Shown here: positions 17,692-26,634 of the stretch, in pieces
How the letters are laid out: every line of letters starts with the position of its first letter
Numbering within the stretch: position 1 is the first letter of the stretch
NCBI RefSeq assembly: GCF_028331445.1
Contig: NZ_JAQMHX010000007.1
Location: forward strand, 124,001 to 188,000
Reading direction: 5' to 3'
Source: Candidatus Phyllobacterium onerii
GTDB taxonomy: Bacteria; Pseudomonadota; Alphaproteobacteria; Rhizobiales; Rhizobiaceae
Length of the DNA stretch: 64,000 nt
Notes under the pieces: generated by a model
Told to the model about the DNA's origin: nothing
What the model saw: only the letters and a program-made list of their open reading frames with translations
Database searches by the model: none
Translations under genes and position numbers: made by a program

Positions 17692-18380
17692 GCTGCAGCC
17701 CGTTGCTCCATTGAGTTTTCAAACTCAATCGACCGGCGAATTGAGGCCTCGCTCACTTCATAGGCTAACGCTGCACCTACGATGCCTTCTTGGATTCCAA
17801 CAGTGGCCAACACGGCAGTTGGGACACTTGAAGCAGCGTCGATCGGCTGACCAAACGAACGCAAGGGATCGACAACTACATTGAGTCTGCGGCCACCAGG
17901 CCACCACAATAATGGATTGCCGTCAGGACCAAACTCGACCGTCTTGAGGATCGGTTCAATGATACCCTTGAATTCATATTGCTGCCGGAAGAGATTCAAC
18001 AAGCGCTCCCGTTGCTGCCCATCTTCGTCGGTTTCAATTATGTTAAGAAAGATTTCCCGGCCATCTGTGCGAAACCTATCCGTCGACAACGGGCGATCTT
18101 GTCCTATGATTTCACGGGCGGCGGCGATTGTGGCGCGAACTCTGATCGAGGAAACGCCGGCGCGAATGAACGCGTCGGCGACCCTTACTTCCATGAGATC
18201 ACGAAAGCCGAGAAAGACACGCTCATCGCCCAAACTGACTTCAGGCGTCCACAAGGGTTCGTACATCTTGCCTTGGATGTTGTGGCCGTGAAGCCACCGC
18301 GATATCTTTGAAGGCCGGACGTGCAAAAGCCTTCCTGCTTCGGCAGGTGTGTAGACTCCAACGCCAATCAAATCGCTCAT
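17688..18380 (-). CDS. VapB45-like antitoxin (HTH plus DUF433)
   Basis: 230 residues from MSDLIGVGVYTPAEAGRLL, chosen because AAGGAGAA lies 10 bases before it. An N-terminal helix-turn-helix at about 10-32 (TPAEAGRLLHVRPSKISRWL) is followed by an alpha/beta middle section and a C-terminal DUF433-like segment (about 170-225; VVVDPLRSFGQPIDAA, VGAALAYEVSEASIRRSIEFE). Size and layout match Mycobacterium tuberculosis VapB45 (Rv2018), encoded just before its toxin. It would neutralise the downstream PIN toxin and repress the operon. It appears intact although the toxin frame is broken. Confidence 0.78.
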   Translation of the reverse strand: MSDLIGVGVYTPAEAGRLLHVRPSKISRWLHGHNIQGKMYEPLWTPEVSLGDERVFLGFRDLMEVRVADAFIRAGVSSIRVRATIAAAREIIGQDRPLSTDRFRTDGREIFLNIIETDEDGQQRERLLNLFRQQYEFKGIIEPILKTVEFGPDGNPLLWWPGGRRLNVVVDPLRSFGQPIDAASSVPTAVLATVGIQEGIVGAALAYEVSEASIRRSIEFENSMEQRAAA

Positions 18381-18500
18381 CCAGGCAGTTCTCCTTGCCA
18401 ATATAGATTCAGCTTGTGTGTTCAGTGTCAATACGACGCTTCGATAATCGTGCTCCTCCGCAAATGCATAGCAAATTAGCGAATCTCTGCATCGACCGAT

Positions 18501-19541
18501 CTAGAGCGGCCGCGGATATTTGCGGTAGATCGCGTTTATCTCCTTGAGAAGTTCCGGTGGCAGCGTGATCTGGCTTGCCCAGATATCGGTCTTCAGCTGT
18601 TCCATCGATGTTGCGCCGATGATAACAGAGGTCATGAACGGCCGCGACAGGGCGAAAGCGATCGCCATCTGCGCCACATCGAGATTGTGCTTGCGGGCGA
18701 GTTCAATATAGGCGCGAACCGCAGGCGCGGAGTGTTCATTGTTGCGCCACAGACCGCCTGGCTGAATCGAGCCACGTGTGCCCGCTGGCATCTTCCCATC
18801 GAGATATTTGCCGGTCAGCACACCGGAAGCCAGCGACGAATAGGCGAGAAGGCCGACATCCTCGTGGTGGCTGAGTTCAGCCAGATCAAGATCGAAGACG
18901 CGCTGGATAAGGCTGTATTCATTCTGCACCGAGGCAACGCGGGGCAGATCATGACCCTCGGAAAGCTTGAGCCATTGACCAATGCCCCAGGCGGTTTCGT
19001 TGGAAAGGCCGATGTGGCGGATCTTGCCTTCCCTGACCATATCGCCAAGCCCGTGCAGGGTCTCTTCGATCTGCCCCACGACCTGCGACTTGTCCTGGTT
19101 TTGCGGCGCATACTGCCATGCGGTACCGAAATGATAATGACCGCGGGCGGCATAGTGGACCTGATAGAGATCGATATAGTCGGTCTGCAGACGCTTCAAA
19201 CTGCCTTCCACCGCTTCACGCGCGGTCTGGCGATCCGGTGGGGTTCCATTGCGGATCCAGCTATTGCCGCCGCCGGAAATCTTCGACGCCAATACAAACT
19301 TGTCGCGCTTGCCGGTCTTCTTGAACCACGTGCCGATATAACTTTCGGTTTTGCCGTAGGTGTCCGCGCTCGACGGAATTGCATAGACTTCCGCCGTATC
19401 CATGAAATTGATACCCGCGTCCAACGCATAGTCGATCTGGCTGTGTGCATCGGCTTCGGTGTTCTGTACGCCCCAGGTCATGGTGCCGAGGCAAATTTCA
19501 GTGACGTCGATATCGGTCCTGCCGAGTTTCTTCAGTTTCAC
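18501..19541 (-). CDS. Aldo/keto reductase, Tas type
   Basis: 346 residues using a GTG start with AGGAAAA before it (MKLKKLGRTDIDVTEICLG); an alternative ATG at 19589 overlaps the upstream gene. TIM-barrel reductase with the tetrad Asp48, Tyr53, Lys87 and His129 (FMDTAEVY, LASKISG, LYQVHY), and the C-terminal cofactor segment SVIIGATSMEQL. The region MTWGVQNTEADAHSQIDYAL resembles E. coli Tas. NADPH-dependent carbonyl reduction is expected; the physiological substrate is unknown. Confidence 0.9.
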   Translation of the reverse strand: MKLKKLGRTDIDVTEICLGTMTWGVQNTEADAHSQIDYALDAGINFMDTAEVYAIPSSADTYGKTESYIGTWFKKTGKRDKFVLASKISGGGNSWIRNGTPPDRQTAREAVEGSLKRLQTDYIDLYQVHYAARGHYHFGTAWQYAPQNQDKSQVVGQIEETLHGLGDMVREGKIRHIGLSNETAWGIGQWLKLSEGHDLPRVASVQNEYSLIQRVFDLDLAELSHHEDVGLLAYSSLASGVLTGKYLDGKMPAGTRGSIQPGGLWRNNEHSAPAVRAYIELARKHNLDVAQMAIAFALSRPFMTSVIIGATSMEQLKTDIWASQITLPPELLKEINAIYRKYPRPL

Positions 19542-19569
19542 GGGATTTTCCTGTTTTGATCTTGGTTGA

Positions 19570-20094
19570 TCAGTCGACTTGGAGGCCAAGCCTCTGCTTT
19601 AGCTTTCTGACGCGCTGGCCGTAATGATGGGAGACAGGGACGGCAGCAGCGGCCTCCCCTACCATATCAATCAATTCGCACTTTTCCAGTTCGTTAAGCT
19701 GCTGGCGAAGAAACGGAGAGGTTTTTTCGATGACAGTTGCGGTATCGCCGACCTGGCTGAAAGCCCATTTCGCGTAGATCATCGCTTCGTCCGCCTTTTT
19801 GGGGCTGCTGATATCAAGGATCACACGCCTTACGGCATCGAAATGACCATCCGTAATCAGAGTATCTTCGGCGATGATCGCAAGGATCAATGTCGCTGCG
19901 GCAAGAACGGGGTCCTCAATCGCAGTCAGCGGCGAATGCTCAGCCTGCAGGCGTATTTTCCTGCGCCTGAAATATCCACGCACACGCCCGGCGCTGTCGA
20001 TAACGTCGCCCGCTGCCTCTCCCAATACCTTCAACCTGTACCACCAGAAGAGGCCGCCGCCGAGGAGCCCGAGAACTGCCAGAATAATATGCAT
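19570..20094 (-). CDS. Membrane-anchored TerB-like protein
   Basis: 174 residues. One N-terminal transmembrane helix (about 3-19, IILAVLGLLGGGLFWWY) is followed by a basic stretch (RRRKIRLQ) and an all-alpha domain (about 60-150) resembling TerB/TerB-like domains: DPVLAAATLILAIIAEDTLI, then helices containing ADEAMIYAKWAFSQV. TerB-like domains occur in tellurite and stress-response proteins, with no defined enzyme activity. The assignment rests on overall pattern only. It is the gene before the aldo/keto reductase, with a 28-base gap. Confidence 0.55.
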   Translation of the reverse strand: MHIILAVLGLLGGGLFWWYRLKVLGEAAGDVIDSAGRVRGYFRRRKIRLQAEHSPLTAIEDPVLAAATLILAIIAEDTLITDGHFDAVRRVILDISSPKKADEAMIYAKWAFSQVGDTATVIEKTSPFLRQQLNELEKCELIDMVGEAAAAVPVSHHYGQRVRKLKQRLGLQVD

Positions 20095-20276
20095 GATTAA
20101 AATCCCTCCATGAAAAACTCCAGTTTAGAGGGAGGGAAATCGATCCGTAAATTAGGCGATGGAATAATACGGTGCCATGGATATGATACGGAACCATGCT
20201 AGCACGGAACCGTTATCGCCAAGCCTGATCACGGCGCACCACACGTCTTGCAACAACTTCAACGAGGGAGATAGAA

Positions 20277-20705
20277 ATGGACAGACAAGCAACAGCAATC
20301 TGGAAAGGCGCGCTGAAGGATGGTCAAGGCACGCTCGACACCCAAAGCGGCGCACTGAAAGGTCTTCCCTACAATTTCAAGGCCCGTTTCGAGGACGAAA
20401 GCGGCAAATCCGGCACCAATCCTGAGGAATTGCTTGGCGCTGCCCATGCGGGCTGCTTTGCCATGCAGCTTTCACACTTCCTTGCGGAGAACGGCACCCC
20501 GGCGGAAAAGCTCGAGGCCAAGGCGGTCGTGACGCTTGACCCGGCCAAGGGCGCGATCACCAAGAGCGCACTGACCCTGGTCGGCAATGTTCCGGGGATC
20601 GACGCCGCGACTTTCAGCGAGCTTGCCAACAAAGCCAAGGCCAACTGCCCGGTGTCAAAGGCGCTGGGCGCAATTGAACTTACGCTGGATGCGAAGTTGG
20701 CTTGA
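20277..20705 (+). CDS. osmC: OsmC family peroxiredoxin
   Basis: 142 residues, normal OsmC length. Detoxifies organic hydroperoxides through two conserved cysteines, visible as Cys60 (AAHAGCFAMQL) and Cys124 (ANCPVSKAL), with GTNPEELLGAAHA before the first. The start follows GAGGGAG. It has its own terminator immediately downstream and is divergent from the TerB-like gene, so it is probably monocistronic and stress induced. Confidence 0.94.
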   Translation: MDRQATAIWKGALKDGQGTLDTQSGALKGLPYNFKARFEDESGKSGTNPEELLGAAHAGCFAMQLSHFLAENGTPAEKLEAKAVVTLDPAKGAITKSALTLVGNVPGIDAATFSELANKAKANCPVSKALGAIELTLDAKLA

Positions 20706-20727
20706 TTAATTTATAATCGGCTGCAGT

Positions 20728-20755
20728 AAAACGGGCGCTGAGGCGCCCGTTTTTA
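20728..20755 (+). terminator. Rho-independent terminator after osmC
   Basis: Inverted repeat ACGGGCGC TGAG GCGCCCGT followed by TTTTT, beginning 22 bases after the osmC stop. Confidence 0.85.
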
Positions 20756-20764
20756 ATTCGGATT

Positions 20765-20919
20765 GCATCGCTGCTATGCGTGGTTCGACAAGCTCACCAT
20801 GAGGGAGTTGGGTGTATTGCAGAGAGTCAAGTTCTGGCGTGCTGGCGATAATCATCGCCGCTTGCAGCACAACAACTTCCCTCATGGTGAGCTTGTCGAA
20901 CCACGCACAGCAGCGATGC
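20765..20919. repeat. Long imperfect inverted repeat (45-bp arms)
   Basis: The left arm at 20765-20809 and right arm at 20874-20919 are complementary except for one mismatch and one extra base. Both contain GTTCGACAAGCTCACCATGA. The 64-base centre holds a smaller hairpin (GGCGATAATCATCGCC). It lies between the osmC terminator and the 3' end of sdhB. The core sequence resembles short palindromes scattered through many alphaproteobacterial genomes, so this looks like a REP/MITE-like mobile repeat. Confidence 0.8.
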
Positions 20920-20930
20920 AGGTAGTCAAA

Positions 20931-21710
20931 TCAAACCCGCCGCCCCACCATCATCTTCTTGATTTCAGCGATTGCCTTGGCGGGGTTGAGGCCCTTGGGG
21001 CAAGCCTGCGCGCAGTTCATGATCGTATGGCAGCGATAGAGCCGGAACGGATCTTCCAGATTGTCCAGACGTTCGCCCGTTGCTTCGTCGCGGCTGTCGA
21101 TCAGCCAGCGATAGGCCTGCAGGAGAACAGCCGGACCGAGATAGCGATCGCCATTCCACCAGTAGCTCGGGCATGAGGTCGAGCAGCAGGCGCACAGGAT
21201 GCACTCGTAAAGCCCATCCAGCTTGGCGCGGTCCTCGTGGCTCTGCAGCCATTCCTTGGCCGGCTCAGGTGAGACCGTCTTCAGCCACGGCTCGATCGAA
21301 CGATGCTGCGCGTAGAAATTGGAGAGGTCCGGCACCAGATCCTTCACGACAGGTAGATGCGGCAGCGGATAGATCTTCACAGCGCCCTTGATCTCGTCCA
21401 TGCCCTTGGTGCAGGCGAGCGTATTGGTGCCATCGATGTTCATGGCGCAGGAGCCGCAGATGCCCTCACGGCACGACCGGCGCAATGTCAGTGTCGGATC
21501 GATCTTGTTCTTGATCCACAACAGACCGTCGAGAACCATCGGGCCGCAATCGTCGAGATCGACATAGTAGGTATCGATACGCGGGTTTTCGCCGTCATCC
21601 GGCGACCAGCGGTAAATCCGGTACTCGCGCAGATTGTTTGCGCCCTGCGGACGATCCCAGGTCTTGCCGGGACGCATCTGCGAGTTCTTGGGAAGTGCAA
21701 GTTCAACCAT
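20931..21710 (-). CDS. sdhB: Succinate dehydrogenase iron-sulfur subunit
   Basis: 259 residues. Carries electrons from SdhA flavin to quinone through three clusters: the [2Fe-2S] ligands in [20 protein letters not shown], the [4Fe-4S] ligands in [12 protein letters not shown], and the [3Fe-4S] ligands in [17 protein letters not shown]. It is last in the sdhC-D-A-B operon, 75 bases after sdhA. That spacer contains a short palindromic repeat. Confidence 0.97.
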   Translation of the reverse strand: MVELALPKNSQMRPGKTWDRPQGANNLREYRIYRWSPDDGENPRIDTYYVDLDDCGPMVLDGLLWIKNKIDPTLTLRRSCREGICGSCAMNIDGTNTLACTKGMDEIKGAVKIYPLPHLPVVKDLVPDLSNFYAQHRSIEPWLKTVSPEPAKEWLQSHEDRAKLDGLYECILCACCSTSCPSYWWNGDRYLGPAVLLQAYRWLIDSRDEATGERLDNLEDPFRLYRCHTIMNCAQACPKGLNPAKAIAEIKKMMVGRRV

Positions 21711-21737
21711 GATATTCTGGTCTCTCTATTTGTTCTT

Positions 21738-21787
21738 TCGCAATCCCGGATGGAAAACCGGTACCCACTTTTCCTGGGATTGCTTTT
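21738..21787. repeat. Short palindromic repeat in the sdhA-sdhB spacer
   Basis: About 48 bases bounded by GCAATCCC and GGGATTGC, with an inner CCGGA..AAAA..ACTTTT core. A diverged copy lies before queD at 27309-27354 (shared CCGGA, AAAA, ACTTTT, CTGG(A/G)ATTGCTTTT). The family is common between genes in Hyphomicrobiales. Inside this operon it would form an RNA hairpin that could alter sdhB expression or mRNA processing. Confidence 0.65.
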
Positions 21788-23606
21788 AGTACACACGCGC
21801 TTTCGGCGCGATCTTGGCGAGGCTGATGCCGCCATCCTCTTCCTTGAGCAACGGCTCGAGGTGAACAGGACGATAACCCAGCGTGACCTTGCCATCCGGC
21901 GCCAGCCAGGCAAGGCTGTGCTTGCGCCAGTTGACATCATCGCGATTGGGGAAATCCTCATGCGCATGGGCGCCGCGGCTTTCCTTGCGCGCTTCGGCGG
22001 CAACGACCGTGGTGATGGCATTGGCCATGAGGTTTTCGAGTTCAAGCGTTTCCATGAGATCGGAATTCCAGATCATCGAGCGATCGGTGACCTTCACATC
22101 CGGCAGTTCGCTCCAGATCTGCTCCATGCGGCCCACACCTGACTTCAGCGATTCCGAGGTGCGGAACACTGCCGCATCCTCCTGCATGGTCTTCTGCATC
22201 TTTTCGCGCAACTCAGAGGTCGGAATGCCGCCATTGGCATGGCGCAGGCGGTCGAAGCGATCCATGATCTTCGTGACCGAAGCCTCATTGATATCGGGGA
22301 TCTTGGCGTTGCGGTCGATTACCTGTCCGGCGCGGATCGCAGCCGCGCGACCGAAAACCACAAGATCGATCAGCGAATTGGAGCCAAGACGATTGGCGCC
22401 ATGCACCGAGGCACAGCCCGCTTCGCCTACCGCCATCAGACCGGGCTGGATGCGGTCCGGATCTTCTGCAGTCGGATTGAGCGCTTCACCCCAATAATTG
22501 GTCGGGATGCCGCCCATATTGTAGTGAACCGTCGGAATGACCGGGATCGGCTCCTTGGTGAGATCGACGCCGGCAAAAATCTTCGCCGATTCCGAAATGC
22601 CGGGCAGGCGCTCATGCAGGACGGCCGGATCGAGGTGATCCAGATGCAGGAAGATGTGATCCTTGTTCTTGCCGACGCCGCGCCCTTCGCGAATCTCCAG
22701 CGTCATGCAGCGTGAAACCACGTCGCGCGACGCCAGATCCTTGGCGGAAGGTGCATAACGCTCCATGAAGCGCTCGCCTTCGGAATTGACGAGGTAACCG
22801 CCCTCGCCGCGCGCACCTTCCGTGATCAGACAGCCAGCACCATAGATGCCGGTTGGGTGGAACTGCACGAACTCCATATCCTGCAAGGGCAAACCCGTGC
22901 GCGCAACCATGCCGCCGCCATCACCGGTGCATGTATGCGCCGACGTTGCGGAGAAATAGGAGCGACCGTAGCCGCCCGTTGCCATAACCACCATCTTGGC
23001 GGCAAAGCGATGGATCGTGCCGTCGTCGAGGTTCCAGGCGACAACGCCGGTGATCGTACCCTCTTCATCCTGGATGAGATCGAGTGCGAAATACTCGATG
23101 AAGAACTGTGCATTGTGGCGCAAGCTCTGGCCATAGAGCGTGTGCAGGATGGCGTGGCCGGTACGGTCTGCGGCGGCGCAGGTGCGCTGCACGGGCGGAC
23201 CATCGCCATAATTCATCATGTGACCGCCGAAGGGGCGCTGGTAGATCTTGCCCTCTTCGGTGCGCGAGAACGGCACACCGTAGTGTTCGAGCTCGTAGAC
23301 GGCGGCCGGCGCTTCCCGCACCAGATATTCCATGGCGTCCGTATCGCCGAGCCAGTCCGAACCCTTGACCGTGTCATACATGTGCCACTGCCAGGAGTCG
23401 GCACCCATATTGCTGAGCGACGCGGCGATACCGCCCTGCGCCGCAACCGTATGCGAACGGGTGGGGAAAACCTTGGTGATACAGGCCGTCTTCAGGCCCT
23501 GCTCCGCCATGCCAAGCGTGGCGCGCAGGCCGGCGCCACCTGCGCCGACGACGACCACGTCGAATTTATGGTCGACGAACTTATAGGCTTTATCTGTTGG
23601 TGCCAT
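21786..23606 (-). CDS. sdhA: Succinate dehydrogenase flavoprotein subunit
   Basis: 606 residues. Oxidises succinate to fumarate in the TCA cycle and complex II. FAD motif [16 protein letters not shown] near residues 18-33; the covalent flavin His lies in [12 protein letters not shown]; the active-site segments TEGARGEGG and [11 protein letters not shown] are present; the C-terminus is the usual PRAKVY-like PKARVY. Follows sdhD by 8 bases on the minus strand. Confidence 0.98.
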   Translation of the reverse strand: MAPTDKAYKFVDHKFDVVVVGAGGAGLRATLGMAEQGLKTACITKVFPTRSHTVAAQGGIAASLSNMGADSWQWHMYDTVKGSDWLGDTDAMEYLVREAPAAVYELEHYGVPFSRTEEGKIYQRPFGGHMMNYGDGPPVQRTCAAADRTGHAILHTLYGQSLRHNAQFFIEYFALDLIQDEEGTITGVVAWNLDDGTIHRFAAKMVVMATGGYGRSYFSATSAHTCTGDGGGMVARTGLPLQDMEFVQFHPTGIYGAGCLITEGARGEGGYLVNSEGERFMERYAPSAKDLASRDVVSRCMTLEIREGRGVGKNKDHIFLHLDHLDPAVLHERLPGISESAKIFAGVDLTKEPIPVIPTVHYNMGGIPTNYWGEALNPTAEDPDRIQPGLMAVGEAGCASVHGANRLGSNSLIDLVVFGRAAAIRAGQVIDRNAKIPDINEASVTKIMDRFDRLRHANGGIPTSELREKMQKTMQEDAAVFRTSESLKSGVGRMEQIWSELPDVKVTDRSMIWNSDLMETLELENLMANAITTVVAAEARKESRGAHAHEDFPNRDDVNWRKHSLAWLAPDGKVTLGYRPVHLEPLLKEEDGGISLAKIAPKARVY

Positions 23607-23614
23607 AGTAGAGT

Positions 23615-23998
23615 TTAAACTCCAAAGCTCAGCTTGAGGATCGCAAAGATGCAGACGATACCGACGCCAAGGGCGAAGAACGTATTGAGCATCAAAAGCA
23701 CGACCTTCGTGCCTTCACCGTGTACATAATCTTCAATGATGACCTGCATGCCGAGGCGCATGTGATAGAGACCGGAGACCAGCACCATCAACAGCACAAT
23801 GGCAGTCAGCGGGTGGGACAGGGCGGCCTTTGTCTCGACATAGCCTGCGCCATGCAGGGACAGGATCAGCCCGATGAAAAACAGGATCAGCGGAATATTC
23901 GACAACGCAGTCAGGCGCTGACGCCAGAAATGTTCCGTGCCTTCTTTCGCAGAACCAAGTCCGCGAACTTTTTTAAGCGGCGTGCGCATATCGCTCAT
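23615..23998 (-). CDS. sdhD: Succinate dehydrogenase membrane anchor subunit
   Basis: 127 residues with three hydrophobic helices after a polar N-terminus. [16 protein letters not shown] in the second helix carries the His used for haem b and the Asp-Tyr pair of the quinone site. Together with SdhC it anchors SdhAB to the cytoplasmic membrane. Ten bases follow sdhC. Confidence 0.93.
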   Translation of the reverse strand: MSDMRTPLKKVRGLGSAKEGTEHFWRQRLTALSNIPLILFFIGLILSLHGAGYVETKAALSHPLTAIVLLMVLVSGLYHMRLGMQVIIEDYVHGEGTKVVLLMLNTFFALGVGIVCIFAILKLSFGV

Positions 23999-24008
23999 AT
24001 CCGCCTCC

Positions 24009-24407
24009 TCAAGCTATCGTGAATGCGACGATCCAGACCAGGATCGTCAATGCGACGGAAAGAACGAGCGAACCCCAGGCCATCTTCGTGGTCGTGTCCT
24101 TCTCGAGGCCGCGGCCGGTATCCCAGATCAGATGACGTATGCCCCCGATCATGTGATGAATAAGCGCCCAGGTGTAACCGAGCAGAACCAGGAGGCCGAT
24201 CCATGAACCATAGACCATGTTGACGATATCGAACTGCCGCTCGCTTGTCGCGGTTGCGATCAGCCACCAGGCGACCAGCAGCGTGCCGACATAGAGCGCC
24301 GAGCCGGTGATGCGGTGGACGATCGACATGACCATGGTTGGAATTGGTTTGTAGATTTGCAAATGCGGCGACAGGGGCCGGTTTGCATGTAGATTTGTCT
24401 TGCTCAT
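24009..24407 (-). CDS. sdhC: Succinate dehydrogenase cytochrome b556 subunit
   Basis: 132 residues, three membrane helices. [12 protein letters not shown] and [12 protein letters not shown] near the N-terminus form the conserved quinone-site region, and [17 protein letters not shown] contains the haem-ligand His. First gene of sdhCDAB, so the promoter should lie in the upstream gap. Confidence 0.94.
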   Translation of the reverse strand: MSKTNLHANRPLSPHLQIYKPIPTMVMSIVHRITGSALYVGTLLVAWWLIATATSERQFDIVNMVYGSWIGLLVLLGYTWALIHHMIGGIRHLIWDTGRGLEKDTTTKMAWGSLVLSVALTILVWIVAFTIA

Positions 24408-24767
24408 AGCGTCCCCGAGGGTAGCGCCACATCTGGTTAGACGGGCAGGGCCGAAAGGCTGGATAAAGGCAATTTAGAGGGGTTTTAATCCGGTTTTTGC
24501 ACTGCGTCAAAGCCCCATTCCGCACCCTCATGCGGCGAATTGGCTTGAATAGCAAGTCAATAAGGTTTTTGCTTAAAATTCAATCGTTTAAAGCGGTAAA
24601 AACGCCTGTTTCGGCGGTCAAATCTGGCGCGCGTGCCCTGCAAAAATAAATCGCCCGAGTCTCGATTAGCGAGGTTCAAGACAGGCATTTATACGATAGT
24701 CGAACACGACGGGGCGGGTCGTTTGCAGGATATTCATTGTGCGTCAGCAATCCGGAGTTGATCCGGA
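24408..24767. other. Intergenic gap upstream of sdhC
   Basis: 360 bases with no convincing gene. It must hold the sdhCDAB promoter and leader (minus strand). Its other end carries a hairpin (AATCCGG AGTTG ATCCGGATT, about 24749-24769) that overlaps the stop of the acetyltransferase gene and could act as its terminator. I see no clear regulator box. Confidence 0.5.
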
Positions 24768-25241
24768 TTATTGATTTCCGAAGCGGATGATGAAACTGGT
24801 CCAGTCGGCGGGCGCCGCAACCTGTTCATAGAGCTTGCGGCCGTCTTCCGGCACACGCGGCGCGTTGAGCGAGAGCTTGGTCCAGCCGCGTTCTTCCGCC
24901 TTGTCGGCGAGCACGTCGATCAGAGCCTTGGCGATACCCTTGCCGCGATGATCATGGTGCACATAGATATGATCGACCTGACCGGCCCGCATGCCGGACA
25001 CGGGCTCCGGCAGGTCGTAGAAAATGACGAAGCCGACAAGAATACCATCGAGCCGGGCACCCGCGATTTCCGCCGTGCGGTCCCGCAACAGGTTCTCGGC
25101 GTAATAATCGTCCGGACGGCGCGGTGCGCCCCGCTTCAGGGCCTGGGCATAACTGGCGAGGAGAGGCGCGAATTCATGGGCATGGCTGAGATGCAGCAAG
25201 GAAATGTCGATGGCGTGCTCGTCCGCGCTTTTCTTGATCAT
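24768..25241 (-). CDS. GNAT family N-acetyltransferase
   Basis: 157 residues from the ATG at 25241 (MIKKSADEHAIDISLLHLSH); the frame is open upstream but unconvincing. The acetyl-CoA-binding motif A is VDHIYVHHDHRGKGIAKALI (R/Q-x-x-G-x-G/A as RGKGIA), followed by AEERGWTKLSLNAPR. The acceptor substrate is unknown. Convergent with nothing nearby; it lies between the sdh promoter and a small secreted protein gene that is divergent from it. Confidence 0.88.
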   Translation of the reverse strand: MIKKSADEHAIDISLLHLSHAHEFAPLLASYAQALKRGAPRRPDDYYAENLLRDRTAEIAGARLDGILVGFVIFYDLPEPVSGMRAGQVDHIYVHHDHRGKGIAKALIDVLADKAEERGWTKLSLNAPRVPEDGRKLYEQVAAPADWTSFIIRFGNQ

Positions 25242-25428
25242 GGTCGCATCCGTCCCTTTGTGACTGCCTGAGCAGGTGTTCTTATACATCGGAGGATTGG
25301 TTGATTGCAGCCAGCGCGTCAACCTGCAGCGGGGATGAAAATCGATTTGATTAGGTTTTGAGCGGATGACAATTGTTAATAAAAGGTTAATCTGGCTGTA
25401 GAACAGTTCGACGTTAAGGGAATGTGTC

Positions 25429-25842
25429 ATGCTGGCTAAGAAAACTGCCTCCTCCAAGTGGCCGGTGCTCGCTTTGGCGGCGCTCTCGATCGGTTCGACT
25501 GCTCCGGCTTTTGCGGAAAACAGAATCAACGCCAGCAACTCCTATGGGGATGAGTACGGCAACATCGTCTATTACGAAACGGGCGGGTCGAAGATCATCT
25601 TCGTCGGCGGCGCGGCGACGAAATCGGATGTGATCGGCAAACAGATCCGGCGTGAGGTCCCCGTATACCGGCGTGGTGGAAAGCAACCGGCGATCATCTC
25701 TCCGCCAGCCGACCCGATGGTGATCGGTGTAATTCCGCCGCCCAACACAAGCTGTGACAGCCCGATCATGGTCAAGGGTCTCGGCTACCAGTACGGCATC
25801 GATCGCAACTCGACGATCATCCTTGCCCATCCCGGCTGCTGA
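25429..25842 (+). CDS. Hypothetical exported protein
   Basis: 137 residues, no recognised family. A clear Sec signal peptide occupies residues 1-29 (KWPVLALAALSIGSTAPAFA, cleavage after AFA). The mature part is small and rich in Gly, Ile and Pro, with a GNIVYYETGGSKIIFVGGAA segment and two cysteines (TSCDSP and the C-terminal HPGC) that could form a disulfide. Shares a divergent promoter region with the acetyltransferase gene; queC follows after 81 bases. Confidence 0.65.
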   Translation: MLAKKTASSKWPVLALAALSIGSTAPAFAENRINASNSYGDEYGNIVYYETGGSKIIFVGGAATKSDVIGKQIRREVPVYRRGGKQPAIISPPADPMVIGVIPPPNTSCDSPIMVKGLGYQYGIDRNSTIILAHPGC

Positions 25843-25871
25843 ACAACGATCCACTGCTGCGATTTGATTTG

Positions 25872-25914
25872 CCTCGCTAGCGAGCGCCCTGTAAAGGGTG
25901 CCGCTTTCAAGAGG
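25872..25914 (+). promoter_or_regulatory. Structured leader before queC
   Basis: Contains the perfect 12-base palindrome CTCGCTAGCGAG (25873-25884), a small hairpin with stem CCCT/AGGG (25887-25898), and CCTC at 25872-25875 that could pair with the GAGG Shine-Dalgarno at 25911-25914. It does not match preQ1 class I or II riboswitch consensus that I can recognise. Regulation of translation is only suggested. Confidence 0.25.
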
Positions 25915-25923
25915 TAACAAGAT

Positions 25924-26634
25924 ATGGCTCGCAGCTCCGACGGCGCACTCGTTCTGTTTTCCGGCGGGCAGGATTCGGCCACGTGCCTCGCTTGGGCACT
26001 ATCGCGCTTCGACCACGTTGAAACGGTTGGTTTCGACTACGGCCAGCGCCACCGAATCGAGCTCGAAGTGCGCGGGCAATTCCGCAGTGCCCTTGCCGGG
26101 AAGTTTCCGCAATGGGCTGCGCGGCTTGGCGACGACCATATGCTGGACGCAAGCATTGTCAGCCAACTTGGATCGACAGCCATGACCCAGGATATCGCGA
26201 TCGAGATGGCGGAAAACGGCTTGCCGAATACGTTTGTGCCCGGGCGCAATCTGCTGTTCTTCGCACTCGCCGGTGCGCTGGCCTATCGCCGCGGCCTGCG
26301 GGTAATCGTGGGCGGCATGTGCGAAACCGACTATTCCGGGTACCCCGATTGCCGCGATGACACATTGAAAGCCCAGCAGGTAGCGCTGTCGCTTGGACTT
26401 GACCAACGCATAACCATCGAAACGCCCTTGATGTGGCTCGACAAGGCCGAGACCTTTACCCTTGCACGTGCCCTCGGCGGCGAAACATTGCTGGATCTGG
26501 TCGTCGAGCATACCCATACCTGCTATCTCGGCGATCGCTCGCAACGGCATGCGTGGGGCTATGGCTGTAACAGCTGTCCGGCCTGCGAACTGCGTGCGAA
26601 CGGTTGGCGGAAGTTCAAGGCGGAGGCCGCATGA
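25924..26634 (+). CDS. queC: 7-cyano-7-deazaguanine synthase QueC
   Basis: 236 residues. ATP-dependent conversion of 7-carboxy-7-deazaguanine to preQ0. The PP-loop motif [16 protein letters not shown] is at about 12-27, VPGRNLLF is conserved, and the C-terminal zinc site has four cysteines in CYLGDR and [11 protein letters not shown]. Its stop overlaps the queE start (ATGA). First gene of queC-queE-queD-queF, which makes preQ1 for tRNA queuosine. Confidence 0.97.
   Translation: MARSSDGALVLFSGGQDSATCLAWALSRFDHVETVGFDYGQRHRIELEVRGQFRSALAGKFPQWAARLGDDHMLDASIVSQLGSTAMTQDIAIEMAENGLPNTFVPGRNLLFFALAGALAYRRGLRVIVGGMCETDYSGYPDCRDDTLKAQQVALSLGLDQRITIETPLMWLDKAETFTLARALGGETLLDLVVEHTHTCYLGDRSQRHAWGYGCNSCPACELRANGWRKFKAEAA

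Noticed and set aside
17273..17728. Reading the toxin as a complete 151-codon gene starting MSLKTQWSNG
   Set aside because: That start lies within the antitoxin coding region and its first 40 residues do not fit the PIN family, while the correct N-terminus is visible in another frame.
25843..25923. preQ1 riboswitch before queC
   Set aside because: No match to the class I or class II core sequences could be recognised by eye; kept only as a structured leader.
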